From positions 28,971 through 92,970 of the IMG/VR virus record IMGVR_UViG_3300042691_019444: a stretch of 64,000 nt of DNA. The stretch is one strand, 5' to 3'. Under the pieces are notes generated by a model. The model did no database searches and was not told the DNA's origin. It saw only the letters and a list, made by a program, of their open reading frames with translations. Within the stretch, counting starts at the first letter, position 1; each line of letters opens with the position of its first letter. Below, one piece after another: positions 8,564-16,315 of the stretch. The position numbers were made by a program, and so were the translations under genes. The DNA is from a virus.

Positions 8564-8713
8564 ATGGACCCCGAAATCCCCATCAGTTCAGTTCCTATCA
8601 ATTCGCTACTTGATCCGGAATGGGATGAGGTGGTGAGATGGGGGCCAATCGAGGAAGTGCTCCCACCGCAAGGATTGGGAAGCACGGAGGAAGGAGGCTT
8701 AGACGATGGGTGA
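8564..8713 (+). CDS. Small acidic protein, 49 aa
   Basis: This ORF begins at ATG 8564 after GGAGGTGAG and ends at TGA 8711-8713. The protein is acidic (DPEWDEVVRWG) and Pro-rich. Its stop overlaps the start of the next gene by 8 bases, the same coupling style as its neighbours, which supports it as real. No function is known. Confidence 0.6.
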   Translation: MDPEIPISSVPINSLLDPEWDEVVRWGPIEEVLPPQGLGSTEEGGLDDG

Positions 8714-8951
8714 CGTTATGGTGTATGGGTCTGACCCATTCGATATCACGGTGGTTCGGTACAAGGACGGAGAGCACGCAGGGAAGTTCTGTGCGTTCTA
8801 TACCCAAGAGGTGTTTGCGAGGGGCAGTACACGGGAAGAAGCCATTGAGGCGTTGTGCGCAAAGTTGCGTGGTATGTTCAGCAATTGCGACGTACACCAG
8901 CGAGTGTGTGTTCCGTTCAATAAAGTGTTGCGCCCCAAGAAGGGTGAATGA
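8706..8951 (+). CDS. HicB-like fold protein, 81 aa
   Basis: The middle of the protein, with FARGSTREEAIEALCAKL (about residues 38-55), resembles the GxTxEEAxxxL signature of HicB-type degraded dsRNA-binding folds. No HicA-like toxin gene is seen next to it, so a toxin-antitoxin role is not supported. It lies just before palindrome copy 4 and the terminase. Confidence 0.55.
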   Translation: MGDVMVYGSDPFDITVVRYKDGEHAGKFCAFYTQEVFARGSTREEAIEALCAKLRGMFSNCDVHQRVCVPFNKVLRPKKGE

Positions 8952-8953
8952 CA

Positions 8954-8971
8954 CCGCAACATGTGTTGCGG
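8954..8971. repeat. 18-bp dispersed palindrome, copy 4 (one mismatch)
   Basis: CCGCAACATGTGTTGCGG, with C to T at position 9, lies 12 bases before the large terminase ATG. Confidence 0.92.
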
Positions 8972-8983
8972 TAGGAGGCTCAT

Positions 8984-10636
8984 ATGGGACGCAAACCCCT
9001 AACCCCCTTAGATGTGGATGAGTGGGAGCAGAATAGACCGCCCACTAACCGCGAAGCCCTAATGATGAATGAGGGCGTGCAGGCAACCATACATGCGCTG
9101 TTCGCACGTGCGCGCATAGACCCCGTGTGTACGTTCGACTTAGTTGCCCGCGAAGAGACTAGTAAGGTGAAGATTCGGGCCTTACCGCATCAGCGCCTAT
9201 TTTTCGACTTCGTAATGGCTCACAGACATTGCGTGGTGTTCGAACCGCCCGGTACAAGTAAGACGTTCAATACGGCGTTCATTACGTTGTTCTTGCTGGG
9301 CAATGACCCAACAGAACGCGGAGCCATAATCAGCGCTACACAACCACAAGCCCGTAAGCCGTTGGGGATGGTGCGGAGCTACATTGAAGAGTCGAAAGAG
9401 CTGAAGGCCATATTCCCCAAACTCCAACCCACACTACGACGGGGTGAGCCGTGGACTAAGGACGCCATAACGGTGCATCGACCTCCGGGCATTCGAGACC
9501 CGTCGCTGGTTGCCGTGGGTATCGATGGGGCCTTACCGGGTTCGCGTCTGAGCTGGATTGTGGTGGATGACATTCTGAACCGCGAGAACACCGCCACACA
9601 CGAGCAACGCCTAAAGGTCATAGACTTCTTCGACCTAACGGTACTGAGCCGCAATGACATGAAGACCGGGCGGTGCATCGTAACCAATACGGCGCACCAC
9701 GAACACGACCTCCAGCACTACCTACTGAAGAAGGGTTGGCCTACCCTACGAATGGAGTTGGAGGGGAACGTTTGGATCTATAACACGGATTGGGACTCAC
9801 CCCTGATACGGCCTGCTAAGCATACGCCGTTGAGACCAAATGGGCCGTACCGGTTGACTGACCACGACAAGGACGGGTTTGACGAATTCAATACCAAGTC
9901 CATGTGGCCTGCTAAGTACGACGCTGATGTGGTGGCTGAGCTGAAGCGGAATCACACGCCTAGGCGCTACGCACAGCTATTCAAACAGGAGTGTAGGGAC
10001 GAAGAGTCACAGCGATGCAAGGATTCGTGGATTGAGGCATGTAAGGAGCGCGGTAAGGGACTGAAGCAACTGCACAAGTACGAGGGGCCCAACCTAGTGA
10101 CGACGGGCGTAGACCTAGCGTTTAGGGAGGGAGAGGAGCACGACTTTACGGCGTTCGTTACGGTGGAGTTCATGCAGGATGGCAGTAGGCGCCTATTGGA
10201 AGTCGAGTATGGGCAATGGGACTCTCCGACCATTGTGGACAAGTGCATTGAGAAGGCTGAGCTTTTCAAGTGCATCCTTAGGGTGGAGAACAATGCCGCG
10301 CAGGACACCATCATTCAGTTTGCGCGTAAGCGAAACAAGGCATTACGAATCAGGCCCCACACCACGGGACGCAATAAGGCGCACCCTGAGTACGGTGTGG
10401 AGGGTATGTTTGTTGAGGTACGCAATGCAGGCTGGATATTCCCGTGTGACGATGCACTCAACTGCGATGAATCCGTACAGTGGTTGTTGGAGGGTATGGC
10501 AACCTACGATCCAGCCAAGCACACACATGACGGGCTTATGGCGTTGTGGTTCGCAGTCGAACAAGGACGCGAGTTGGGGGCATTCCGTACACTCAAGTCC
10601 GGAGCTGGCGGTTTCGGTGGGCTAATGAGCAGATGA
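8984..10636 (+). CDS. terL: Terminase large subunit
   Basis: This is the DNA-packaging motor (550 residues), which hydrolyses ATP to drive DNA into the prohead and cuts concatemers. A Walker A-like motif PPGTSKT is at residues 88-94, lacking the usual Gly-rich form but typical of some phage terminases. Walker B IVVDD is at 192-196. The C-terminal RNase H-like nuclease begins with GVDLAFREGEEHDFTAF, where D377 and D387 are likely metal ligands. TAGGAGG precedes the ATG, and palindrome copy 4 is directly upstream. The portal gene is 16.8 kb downstream, so an accessory block of more than 16 kb has separated the packaging genes. Confidence 0.93.
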   Translation: MGRKPLTPLDVDEWEQNRPPTNREALMMNEGVQATIHALFARARIDPVCTFDLVAREETSKVKIRALPHQRLFFDFVMAHRHCVVFEPPGTSKTFNTAFITLFLLGNDPTERGAIISATQPQARKPLGMVRSYIEESKELKAIFPKLQPTLRRGEPWTKDAITVHRPPGIRDPSLVAVGIDGALPGSRLSWIVVDDILNRENTATHEQRLKVIDFFDLTVLSRNDMKTGRCIVTNTAHHEHDLQHYLLKKGWPTLRMELEGNVWIYNTDWDSPLIRPAKHTPLRPNGPYRLTDHDKDGFDEFNTKSMWPAKYDADVVAELKRNHTPRRYAQLFKQECRDEESQRCKDSWIEACKERGKGLKQLHKYEGPNLVTTGVDLAFREGEEHDFTAFVTVEFMQDGSRRLLEVEYGQWDSPTIVDKCIEKAELFKCILRVENNAAQDTIIQFARKRNKALRIRPHTTGRNKAHPEYGVEGMFVEVRNAGWIFPCDDALNCDESVQWLLEGMATYDPAKHTHDGLMALWFAVEQGRELGAFRTLKSGAGGFGGLMSR

Positions 10637-10648
10637 AGGGAGCAGACA

Positions 10649-11158
10649 ATGAAACATGCGTGGTTGTTGCTGATGGTGTGGTTGATGGGGTGTTCGTCCA
10701 CTGACCTTCCGAACGGGCTTACGTGCGCAACGTGCGACGCGCGCGTGGATGGCCCTACCGCTATGGTGTGCGTCGATGAGGCGTTCTCTAGCGAGACGGG
10801 TGTGGCCGTAAATGCCATCAGGGAATGGGATGGGGCGTTGTGCGGTAAGTTGCAATTCAAGACCAGAGTCATCGATGGGGCAGATGCCCCGGTAGACGGG
10901 TGTGACTATACGGTGTTGGCCGTAAGCTCGACTGCCCCATGGGTTGCTGAGCATATGGAGGAGAACCTAGCAGGCTTTGCGGATCCCTCCATAGGCGTAG
11001 CTTGGGTGATTATTGACAAGGTTCCGGCAGGGTTGACACGTGCGGTTGTGGTGCACGAATTCGGTCACCTGTTGGGAGTCAAACACGGTGAGGGTGTAAT
11101 GGCCGCAACCCTTACCAACGAATGCATTGCGGCTGAGTCTGTAGGGGAGGTGGAGTGA
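10649..11158 (+). CDS. Predicted lipoprotein metzincin protease, 169 aa
   Basis: A short hydrophobic signal ends in LMGC, with Cys15 as the probable lipidated residue. The C-terminal half carries HEFGHLLGVKH at about 136-146, matching the metzincin zinc motif HExxHxxGxxH, followed by GVMAA with a candidate Met-turn Met151. Metzincins are zinc endopeptidases. Here the enzyme would be exported and anchored to the host membrane, facing the periplasm or outside. At 169 residues it is close to a minimal catalytic domain. It lies directly after the terminase gene. A role in envelope remodelling or superinfection control is inference only. Confidence 0.75.
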   Translation: MKHAWLLLMVWLMGCSSTDLPNGLTCATCDARVDGPTAMVCVDEAFSSETGVAVNAIREWDGALCGKLQFKTRVIDGADAPVDGCDYTVLAVSSTAPWVAEHMEENLAGFADPSIGVAWVIIDKVPAGLTRAVVVHEFGHLLGVKHGEGVMAATLTNECIAAESVGEVE

Positions 11159-11649
11159 TGGATACTGTATTAGGTGGAGCGATGGATGCCGTATTGGATG
11201 TGATGCAGGTAATCCGTAAGGCGCCAAGGGTGTTCTATCTGGTTAGGTTGGCGGATGAGACGGGTGTGAGTGGGACTGGGATTGTGGCGGATGGTGTGCA
11301 GTTCTGGGACGGTACGTGCGTTGTGAATTGGGCCACAACCACAACAAGCACAAGCATCTACAAGTCGATCACCGACGTAACTACCATTCACGGCCATAAC
11401 GGTAAGACGCGAGTGTTCTGGGAGGACATCGACTTCATACACCGTCCTACGCAAACAGCAGTCATGCACGACTGTCAGGTGTTCAAGCCACTACCGGACG
11501 GGTCATGTGAGCTGTTCGATGGTTGGCCTAAACCCGAAGAGGACTACGTCAGTATCCGGTGGTACATAAACCGGTATGGGCGTCGGTTGCACAACCTACC
11601 TAGGGCAACACCCTATGTTGCTCCACCGATGGGTGTAAGGGGCCCCTAG
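11158..11649 (+). CDS. Hypothetical protein, 163 aa
   Basis: This soluble protein has no recognised domain. Its start shares one base with the metzincin stop (GTGATGG, GGAGG upstream), so it is translationally coupled to it and could act with it. It ends 17 bases before palindrome copy 5. Confidence 0.65.
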   Translation: MDTVLGGAMDAVLDVMQVIRKAPRVFYLVRLADETGVSGTGIVADGVQFWDGTCVVNWATTTTSTSIYKSITDVTTIHGHNGKTRVFWEDIDFIHRPTQTAVMHDCQVFKPLPDGSCELFDGWPKPEEDYVSIRWYINRYGRRLHNLPRATPYVAPPMGVRGP

Positions 11650-11666
11650 TGCGCGGCATAACCCTA

Positions 11667-11684
11667 CCGCAACACGTGTTGCGG
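11667..11684. repeat. 18-bp dispersed palindrome, copy 5 (perfect)
   Basis: It is preceded by GCGGCATAACC and followed within 12 bases by an ATG with GGAGG. Confidence 0.95.
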
Positions 11685-11695
11685 TGGAGGTTACT

Positions 11696-12133
11696 ATGCG
11701 TCCAACATGCCCGGTCTGTGGTGTCCGTCACACCAAATTCCCCCGTAAGTGCTATTACAACCAACTAGGCTATTACTCACACGCCATCATCATGACTGGC
11801 CTCAGTGACATTCAGGCCATTCTCAACCATCCCCAACTAGATGGTAAGGATTCGTGGAAGAGTGAGTTGCGCAAGTTCGTTGTAATGAAGAACTATGTGC
11901 GGGAATGGGCTGATGAGATTGATCCAAAGCAAGCGGGTAAACCGGATACCTTAGAACCACCGATTGACCTCATACGTGTGATTGTGGTGGCTGAGAATGA
12001 TTTGCAGCGTGCCATACTGGATGGGGCTCTGAAGTACCCGGACATCCGAACACGCATCGATAACCTAGCGGCCAAGCTAGCCAATGAGTGCAGGTTGGCC
12101 GAACGAGAGGAGAGGGCCTATGAAGGTGGGTGA
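11696..12133 (+). CDS. Hypothetical protein with N-terminal CPVC, 145 aa
   Basis: The protein is mostly helical with one CPVCGVRH knuckle at residues 5-12. No family is recognised. The GTG at 11684 overlaps the palindrome, and the ATG at 11696 with GGAGG is preferred. Confidence 0.65.
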   Translation: MRPTCPVCGVRHTKFPRKCYYNQLGYYSHAIIMTGLSDIQAILNHPQLDGKDSWKSELRKFVVMKNYVREWADEIDPKQAGKPDTLEPPIDLIRVIVVAENDLQRAILDGALKYPDIRTRIDNLAAKLANECRLAEREERAYEGG

Positions 12134-12350
12134 CAAGGTCCGTATCAAACTACATGCCCGCGAAGAATGGGTTGCTGATGTTGCCAATATTGTAGATGGT
12201 GCGGTTGGGACACTGGCATCGATCTATAAGGGGATGTATTTGGTAACGTTCAATCCACCACTCTATCCTACGCGGAAGCGGGGGTCGTATAACCTACCGC
12301 AACCCGTGTCGGGTATGCATTTCGATCGTCAAGACCTCATTGCGGCATAA
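12120..12350 (+). CDS. Small SH3/KOW-like protein, 76 aa
   Basis: The N terminus MKVGDKVRIK and alternating beta pattern (VGTLASIYKGMYLVTF) resemble small beta-barrel KOW or SH3-like proteins. The function is unknown. A degenerate palindrome-like segment (12297-12314) lies inside its 3' end. Confidence 0.6.
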   Translation: MKVGDKVRIKLHAREEWVADVANIVDGAVGTLASIYKGMYLVTFNPPLYPTRKRGSYNLPQPVSGMHFDRQDLIAA

Positions 12351-12354
12351 CTTA

Positions 12355-12372
12355 CCGCAACCCGTGTTGCGG
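12355..12372. repeat. 18-bp dispersed palindrome, copy 6 (one mismatch)
   Basis: CCGCAACCCGTGTTGCGG, with A to C at position 8. It follows TGCGGCATAAC, and a weaker relative lies 58 bases upstream at 12297. Confidence 0.9.
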
Positions 12373-12380
12373 AGGTGGTT

Positions 12381-12620
12381 ATGCGTACTTCAAAACAACT
12401 CAAGTCTGATGTGCGGTTCGCCAGGCGCATTGCACAGCTCATTTCAGCACACCTATCTGATGATGAGTTTGCACGCTTGTTGGCTATGCTTGATGGGTCC
12501 GACCTTATCGAAGATGCCATTGAGAAGGTCGGGTTCTGGAGATGCCCGCACGTGTACGTGAGGGGCAATCGCAAAGCCGTAAAGCGAGAACCTGTGAAGG
12601 CAATGGGTAAGGAGGAGTGA
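12381..12620 (+). CDS. Hypothetical protein, 79 aa
   Basis: This helical, basic-tailed small protein has no recognised family. Its ATG lies 8 bases after palindrome copy 6, so the palindrome's end forms part of its ribosome-binding region. Confidence 0.65.
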   Translation: MRTSKQLKSDVRFARRIAQLISAHLSDDEFARLLAMLDGSDLIEDAIEKVGFWRCPHVYVRGNRKAVKREPVKAMGKEE

Positions 12621-13132
12621 TGCTGAAGTATGTAAATGATCCCACAATCATCGCATTCACCAGGGCCCGATTACCCTACGGATGGCTCGGTAACATGAGT
12701 GCCTATCCGGTCACCATCTTTGAGGTGTGTTGGCCTACCGCCGAACATGCATTCCAAGCCATGCGGGTGCATGAGAACTATTGGAATACGGTACGGGATG
12801 CTGCATCACCCATGACCGCTAAGATGCTAGTGAGGGGGATGATATCTAGGGGTGGTTACTTTATGGTGGTGGAACCCCGTACCGTGCGTGACATTGAGAA
12901 CATGCGTACGGTGTTGATGCAGAAGGTGATTCAGAATCCCAAGCTAGCAGTAGCGCTACTCCAGACCGGAGACAGCCTAATTGTTGAAGACGTTACTAAG
13001 CAGCCACATGACTTGTTCTGGGGCATGAAGTTGGTTGGAGACCATTGGGTGGGGGACAACATGCTTGGGTTATTGTGGATGGGGGTACGCGCTAGGCTAC
13101 GAGGCATTATTCCTCAACAGGGGGTTCTATGA
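12620..13132 (+). CDS. NADAR-family ADP-ribose hydrolase (YbiA-like)
   Basis: The 170-residue length and conserved pattern match the NADAR (DUF1768/YbiA) family. GWLGNMSAYPV and WPTAEHAFQAMR lie in the first 50 residues, followed by the TGDSLIVED segment, DLFWG, and a final NMLGLLWMGVRARLR. NADAR enzymes cleave N-glycosidic bonds in ADP-ribose-type molecules. Some family members remove ADP-ribose from guanine in DNA and act as antitoxins to DarT-like toxins. In a phage, this could reverse host ADP-ribosylation defence or salvage NAD-related damage; that role is inference. The start overlaps the previous stop by one base. Confidence 0.85.
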   Translation: MLKYVNDPTIIAFTRARLPYGWLGNMSAYPVTIFEVCWPTAEHAFQAMRVHENYWNTVRDAASPMTAKMLVRGMISRGGYFMVVEPRTVRDIENMRTVLMQKVIQNPKLAVALLQTGDSLIVEDVTKQPHDLFWGMKLVGDHWVGDNMLGLLWMGVRARLRGIIPQQGVL

Positions 13133-13374
13133 GTAAGAAGGTAATTGGCATCGACCTAGCATCCGGTAAGGACTACACGTCAATGGTTGTGATGGGGGGC
13201 GGTAAGGTTCTGCAACTGCATCAAGGTACAACGATGGATGTGGAGCAGATTAGGGCTGCTGTCCGGACATTAGAGACTGCTAATCAGATGTCGGTGAATG
13301 CGAACAATGTTCTGAAGTTCGCAGTATGGTTCAAGTCGCAATTGTTCAGGGAGATGGGAGGGACTGGCATATGA
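13129..13374 (+). CDS. Hypothetical protein, RNase H-like N terminus, 81 aa
   Basis: The segment VIGIDLASGKDYTSMVV (about residues 5-21) resembles the first strand of RNase H-fold nucleases such as the terminase nuclease domain. The protein is far too short for a full fold, so it may be a fragment or an unrelated small protein. It overlaps both neighbours by ATGA. Confidence 0.6.
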   Translation: MSKKVIGIDLASGKDYTSMVVMGGGKVLQLHQGTTMDVEQIRAAVRTLETANQMSVNANNVLKFAVWFKSQLFREMGGTGI

Positions 13375-13754
13375 AGCCTGTAGACCAGACAGTGTTTACG
13401 GTACCGGGAGGCAATTGCTTCTCAGCGTGTGTTGCGTCGTTGTTGCACCTAAGCATTGATGAGGTGCCGTACTTTATGGGGGATGAACCGCCTGATAAGC
13501 CCAATATGTGGTTCAGGCGGTTCTTGGATTGGTTGAAGCCTAAAGGGTTATGGGCGGTTACCATTGAGCTGGGTAATGGTTGGGTGCCATTCGGTGAATG
13601 CATCCTATCGGGCAAGTCTCCTAGGGGGGACTTTCTACATAGTGTGGTGGCCGATGGTCTAACTATCATTCATGACCCACACCCATCCAGAGCCGGCATA
13701 CTGACGCGGGAAGACGTAGTGGTGCTGATTCCTAGGATCATCTATAGGTTGTAA
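13371..13754 (+). CDS. Papain-like cysteine protease-fold protein, 127 aa
   Basis: The pattern GNCFSACVASLL (Cys16), then GKSPRGDFLHSVV (His) and IIHDPHPS (Asp), matches a group of short phage proteins with a papain or C39-like fold and a Cys-His-Asp triad. The substrate is unknown. The ATG at 13371 overlaps the previous stop (ATGA); earlier starts are inside the upstream gene. Confidence 0.7.
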   Translation: MKPVDQTVFTVPGGNCFSACVASLLHLSIDEVPYFMGDEPPDKPNMWFRRFLDWLKPKGLWAVTIELGNGWVPFGECILSGKSPRGDFLHSVVADGLTIIHDPHPSRAGILTREDVVVLIPRIIYRL

Positions 13755-14746
13755 TGACTCTGACGATCAGAGACCTCTACACGACATGTCCTAAGTGCGG
13801 AATGTACTTGGGTGCCTACGCAATGCGCGCACGCGGGCAAGTGCGGCATAAGTGCCAACAACAATCGGAGGCTGATATGAGTAAGTACAGAGTCGAGACG
13901 TTTGGTCCATTTGAGATTAGCGAAACTGATAACTTCGCAGAATTCACATCCAAAGACGGAGACGGCGTGGACATACCGTTGCAGAACGGGGTGGCGCGTG
14001 TGCGCGTTACAGTGCGCAAGCGTCCCGGAGAACCGTCTGAACCATTCGAGCACCAGATTGGACGCCTTGCTAAGTGCATCATGGCAGAGGTTGAGGGGGA
14101 GCCAAGTACGTCGGACGGTGCGGTTGATGTGGCAATCCGTCTCATCAAACACGCGTACGGGCATAGACCGCTAGACCTAGGTCCTACCATTGCGGTGGAC
14201 TTCGACGGCGTAATCCATTCCTACGTTAGTGGTTGGAAGGGTGTGGATGGGATTCCGGATCCGCCCGTACCAGGGGCCATTGAATGGCTGAATGATGTGG
14301 TTACGGAATGCCGTGTTGTTATCCACACCACAAGGGCCGAGAGTCCTAAAGGGGTGGCCGCCATTGTTGAGTGGTTGAAACGGAACGGCGCAACCCCACA
14401 ACTCTACAACTCAACCATCACCAATAAGAAGGTACCGGCGGTCGTATACATTGACGACAGGGCATTCCGATTCACCGGTACATTCCCATCTATCGAGAAG
14501 CTGCTGATTGGAATGAAGCCCTGGTACAAGCAACCATCCTTTAGCGGACCCCACATAGGGACTCGCGGTAGGACGAGAAGTGAAGCGGCGCACGCTGCTA
14601 TCGATATGATGGAACGAGAAGGGTTGTTGGATGATTCCAAATGTGTTGAGTTGAAGTTTGGAACCGATACGGGGGACTATCGACACACATGTACGGTTGT
14701 GGATACCGTGGCTGAGCCCATGGACCTTACCAAAATCCCCCTCTAA
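13754..14746 (+). CDS. HAD-family phosphatase with N-terminal zinc knuckle
   Basis: The protein has 330 residues. The HAD core begins at about residue 144 with IAVDFDGVIHSY, giving the nucleophile and acid Asp pair. Motif II is in VVIHTTRA and motif IV in VVYIDDRAFRF. HAD enzymes transfer phosphate from small molecules or nucleic-acid ends, and phage members are often nucleotide phosphatases. An N-terminal CPKC pair may bind zinc. A second in-frame ATG at 13877 has a much better GGAGG site, so a shorter product of 289 residues is possible. The C-terminal 90 residues have no known domain. Confidence 0.8.
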   Translation: MTLTIRDLYTTCPKCGMYLGAYAMRARGQVRHKCQQQSEADMSKYRVETFGPFEISETDNFAEFTSKDGDGVDIPLQNGVARVRVTVRKRPGEPSEPFEHQIGRLAKCIMAEVEGEPSTSDGAVDVAIRLIKHAYGHRPLDLGPTIAVDFDGVIHSYVSGWKGVDGIPDPPVPGAIEWLNDVVTECRVVIHTTRAESPKGVAAIVEWLKRNGATPQLYNSTITNKKVPAVVYIDDRAFRFTGTFPSIEKLLIGMKPWYKQPSFSGPHIGTRGRTRSEAAHAAIDMMEREGLLDDSKCVELKFGTDTGDYRHTCTVVDTVAEPMDLTKIPL

Positions 14747-14794
14747 TCCCACCTATACGGCCGACACCAATCCAACTAAACTAACACCTAGGCA

Positions 14795-14812
14795 CCGCAA
14801 CACGTGTTGCGG
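14795..14812. repeat. 18-bp dispersed palindrome, copy 7 (perfect)
   Basis: It is followed by CATAAC and AGGAGG, the same extended context as copies 1, 3 and 11. Confidence 0.95.
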
Positions 14813-14834
14813 CATAACAGGTTAGGAGGCATTC

Positions 14835-15047
14835 ATGCGACGACCGTTGTATGTCACGAACAAGGCTATGGTCCACTACATGTATTGGATGTGCGCACAT
14901 AGCGCCAAAGAGCGACGGCTGCAAGAAGCACACTCGCGCGCCACCATATCGTTGGAGGCGTGGTTTGAATTCGTCAGATACCGGGGCAATTCGTACACAC
15001 ATATTGAGTTCTACGAAGCCTGTTGGGGAATCTCCAATGGCCCGTAA
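14835..15047 (+). CDS. Hypothetical protein, 70 aa
   Basis: This small aromatic- and His-rich helical protein is not recognised. TTAGGAGG precedes the ATG. It overlaps the next gene by 11 bases. Confidence 0.65.
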   Translation: MRRPLYVTNKAMVHYMYWMCAHSAKERRLQEAHSRATISLEAWFEFVRYRGNSYTHIEFYEACWGISNGP

Positions 15048-15318
15048 ACGTCTAACCAGTGCACAGCTAACCGCACTAGATAGGGAGGTAGTGGTTGGGG
15101 CGGTATGGACGGTTGAGGAGTTCCATACCCTGAATCCGGTGCAGGTAGTGAGGGAATGTGCTGATGGGTTGTTTGTGTGGGTTGTGCCTAAGTATGGAGT
15201 AGAGGGGCGCAAACACCCGTTCAAAGTAGGCCGTTCATTCTTCGACCTATCGGGGTCCAAGTACATTGGGACCGATAAGGTATGTGACCACGAGCAGATA
15301 ACCGATCTAATAGGATGA
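15037..15318 (+). CDS. Hypothetical protein, paralogue of the gene at 25807
   Basis: This 93-residue protein aligns by eye with the product at 25807. Both share GA-W, P-Q-V near the middle, VWVVP or VWIVP, a PFKV or PIRV segment, then SKYIG or SRYLG and a final C-HE-T. The shared pattern over about 70 residues indicates duplication within the phage. The function is unknown. Confidence 0.7.
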   Translation: MARKRLTSAQLTALDREVVVGAVWTVEEFHTLNPVQVVRECADGLFVWVVPKYGVEGRKHPFKVGRSFFDLSGSKYIGTDKVCDHEQITDLIG

Positions 15319-15560
15319 CTATGAAACTCCAATTCATTGCAACGGTGTTCGAGAAACGTGAGCGAGAGAACGCAACCTCAACAACACTGACGTCCACTAA
15401 CGCTGAGATTGCGATTTACCATTCTCCGAAGGACGCCAAACACTTCGGTCCCGTTAGGGGTACTGAGGGGGAGTCAAACAAGTTCTTTCGGGTAACCATT
15501 GAGGAGGTGCCATACAGTGAAGCCAGCAATGGGACAACCATTGAGGACTACGCTTCATGA
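15315..15560 (+). CDS. Hypothetical protein, 81 aa
   Basis: This small beta-rich protein is of unknown function, coupled to the previous gene by ATGA. A second ATG six bases downstream is equally possible. Confidence 0.62.
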   Translation: MTMKLQFIATVFEKRERENATSTTLTSTNAEIAIYHSPKDAKHFGPVRGTEGESNKFFRVTIEEVPYSEASNGTTIEDYAS

Positions 15561-15793
15561 ACACCGCGAGGGCTGTCATGCTGTGCGCGGCATCGTACAT
15601 GCTCTCAAGGGAAGCTGATGCCATCTACTACAATCTCGAAGCATCTGATGAGGAGCGCAAACGTGCACGTGAGCTTGATAAGGTATCCCATCAGATGGCA
15701 AAGGATGCCGGCGCACTTGATAGCGATACACTTTGGCATCAAGGGGTGGAGTGGGTAACTAACGCCGATACTGACAAGTATGCGGATGACTAG
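15557..15793 (+). CDS. Hypothetical protein, 78 aa
   Basis: This helical, charged small protein has no recognised domain. It overlaps the previous gene by ATGA. Confidence 0.65.
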   Translation: MNTARAVMLCAASYMLSREADAIYYNLEASDEERKRARELDKVSHQMAKDAGALDSDTLWHQGVEWVTNADTDKYADD

Positions 15794-15802
15794 GAGGGTG
15801 TG

Positions 15803-16096
15803 ATGAAGATGGGATTGATAGATCCGGAGACTGGTGAGGTGTGCGCCGTATTCAAAGTTTCAGAATCGAGCATAGATGACGTTCATAAGGCATTGTGTGA
15901 TAAAGGCACATTCAAGATGCCTGTATCGGTTTGGATTGAATACTTACCGATGCCTAAGGCCAAACCGGCTATCGTTTGTATCAACCCTAAGATTCGCCAA
16001 CACCTGTGCTACACATGGGCAACTAAACTGAGGGACTTGCAACATAGGGATGTGAGATGTGATAGACCTACGCTTGACTACAAGTTCAACATCTGA
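15803..16096 (+). CDS. Hypothetical protein, 97 aa
   Basis: This short protein has no known family. AGGAGGG precedes the ATG at 15803. Confidence 0.65.
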   Translation: MKMGLIDPETGEVCAVFKVSESSIDDVHKALCDKGTFKMPVSVWIEYLPMPKAKPAIVCINPKIRQHLCYTWATKLRDLQHRDVRCDRPTLDYKFNI

Positions 16097-16132
16097 GACG
16101 TTCGGGGTTGACTTGAAGCACGCGAGGCCAAC

Positions 16133-16315
16133 ATGTGCGGTGGAAAGATTCAATCCTATGTGGTGGGGTATCGGCATACTGACGGGCGCAACCTAACCCG
16201 CTACGTTATGGCAAGCTCTGAAGCTGAAGCCATAAGTGTTGTGACGGCCGAACCTACCTGCGCTGAGTTGCAATACGTACAACTCCCCTCCCAATTACAA
16301 CCCCCAAAGCTATGA
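16133..16315 (+). CDS. Hypothetical protein, 60 aa
   Basis: This short protein starts MCGGKIQSYVVGYR and is beta-rich, with a Pro/Gln tail. The ribosome site is weak (GAGGCC). It overlaps the HNH gene by ATGA, which supports it. Confidence 0.55.
   Translation: MCGGKIQSYVVGYRHTDGRNLTRYVMASSEAEAISVVTAEPTCAELQYVQLPSQLQPPKL

Noticed and set aside
8706-8951. HicAB toxin-antitoxin system
   Set aside because: The HicB-like fold has no HicA-like partner next to it.
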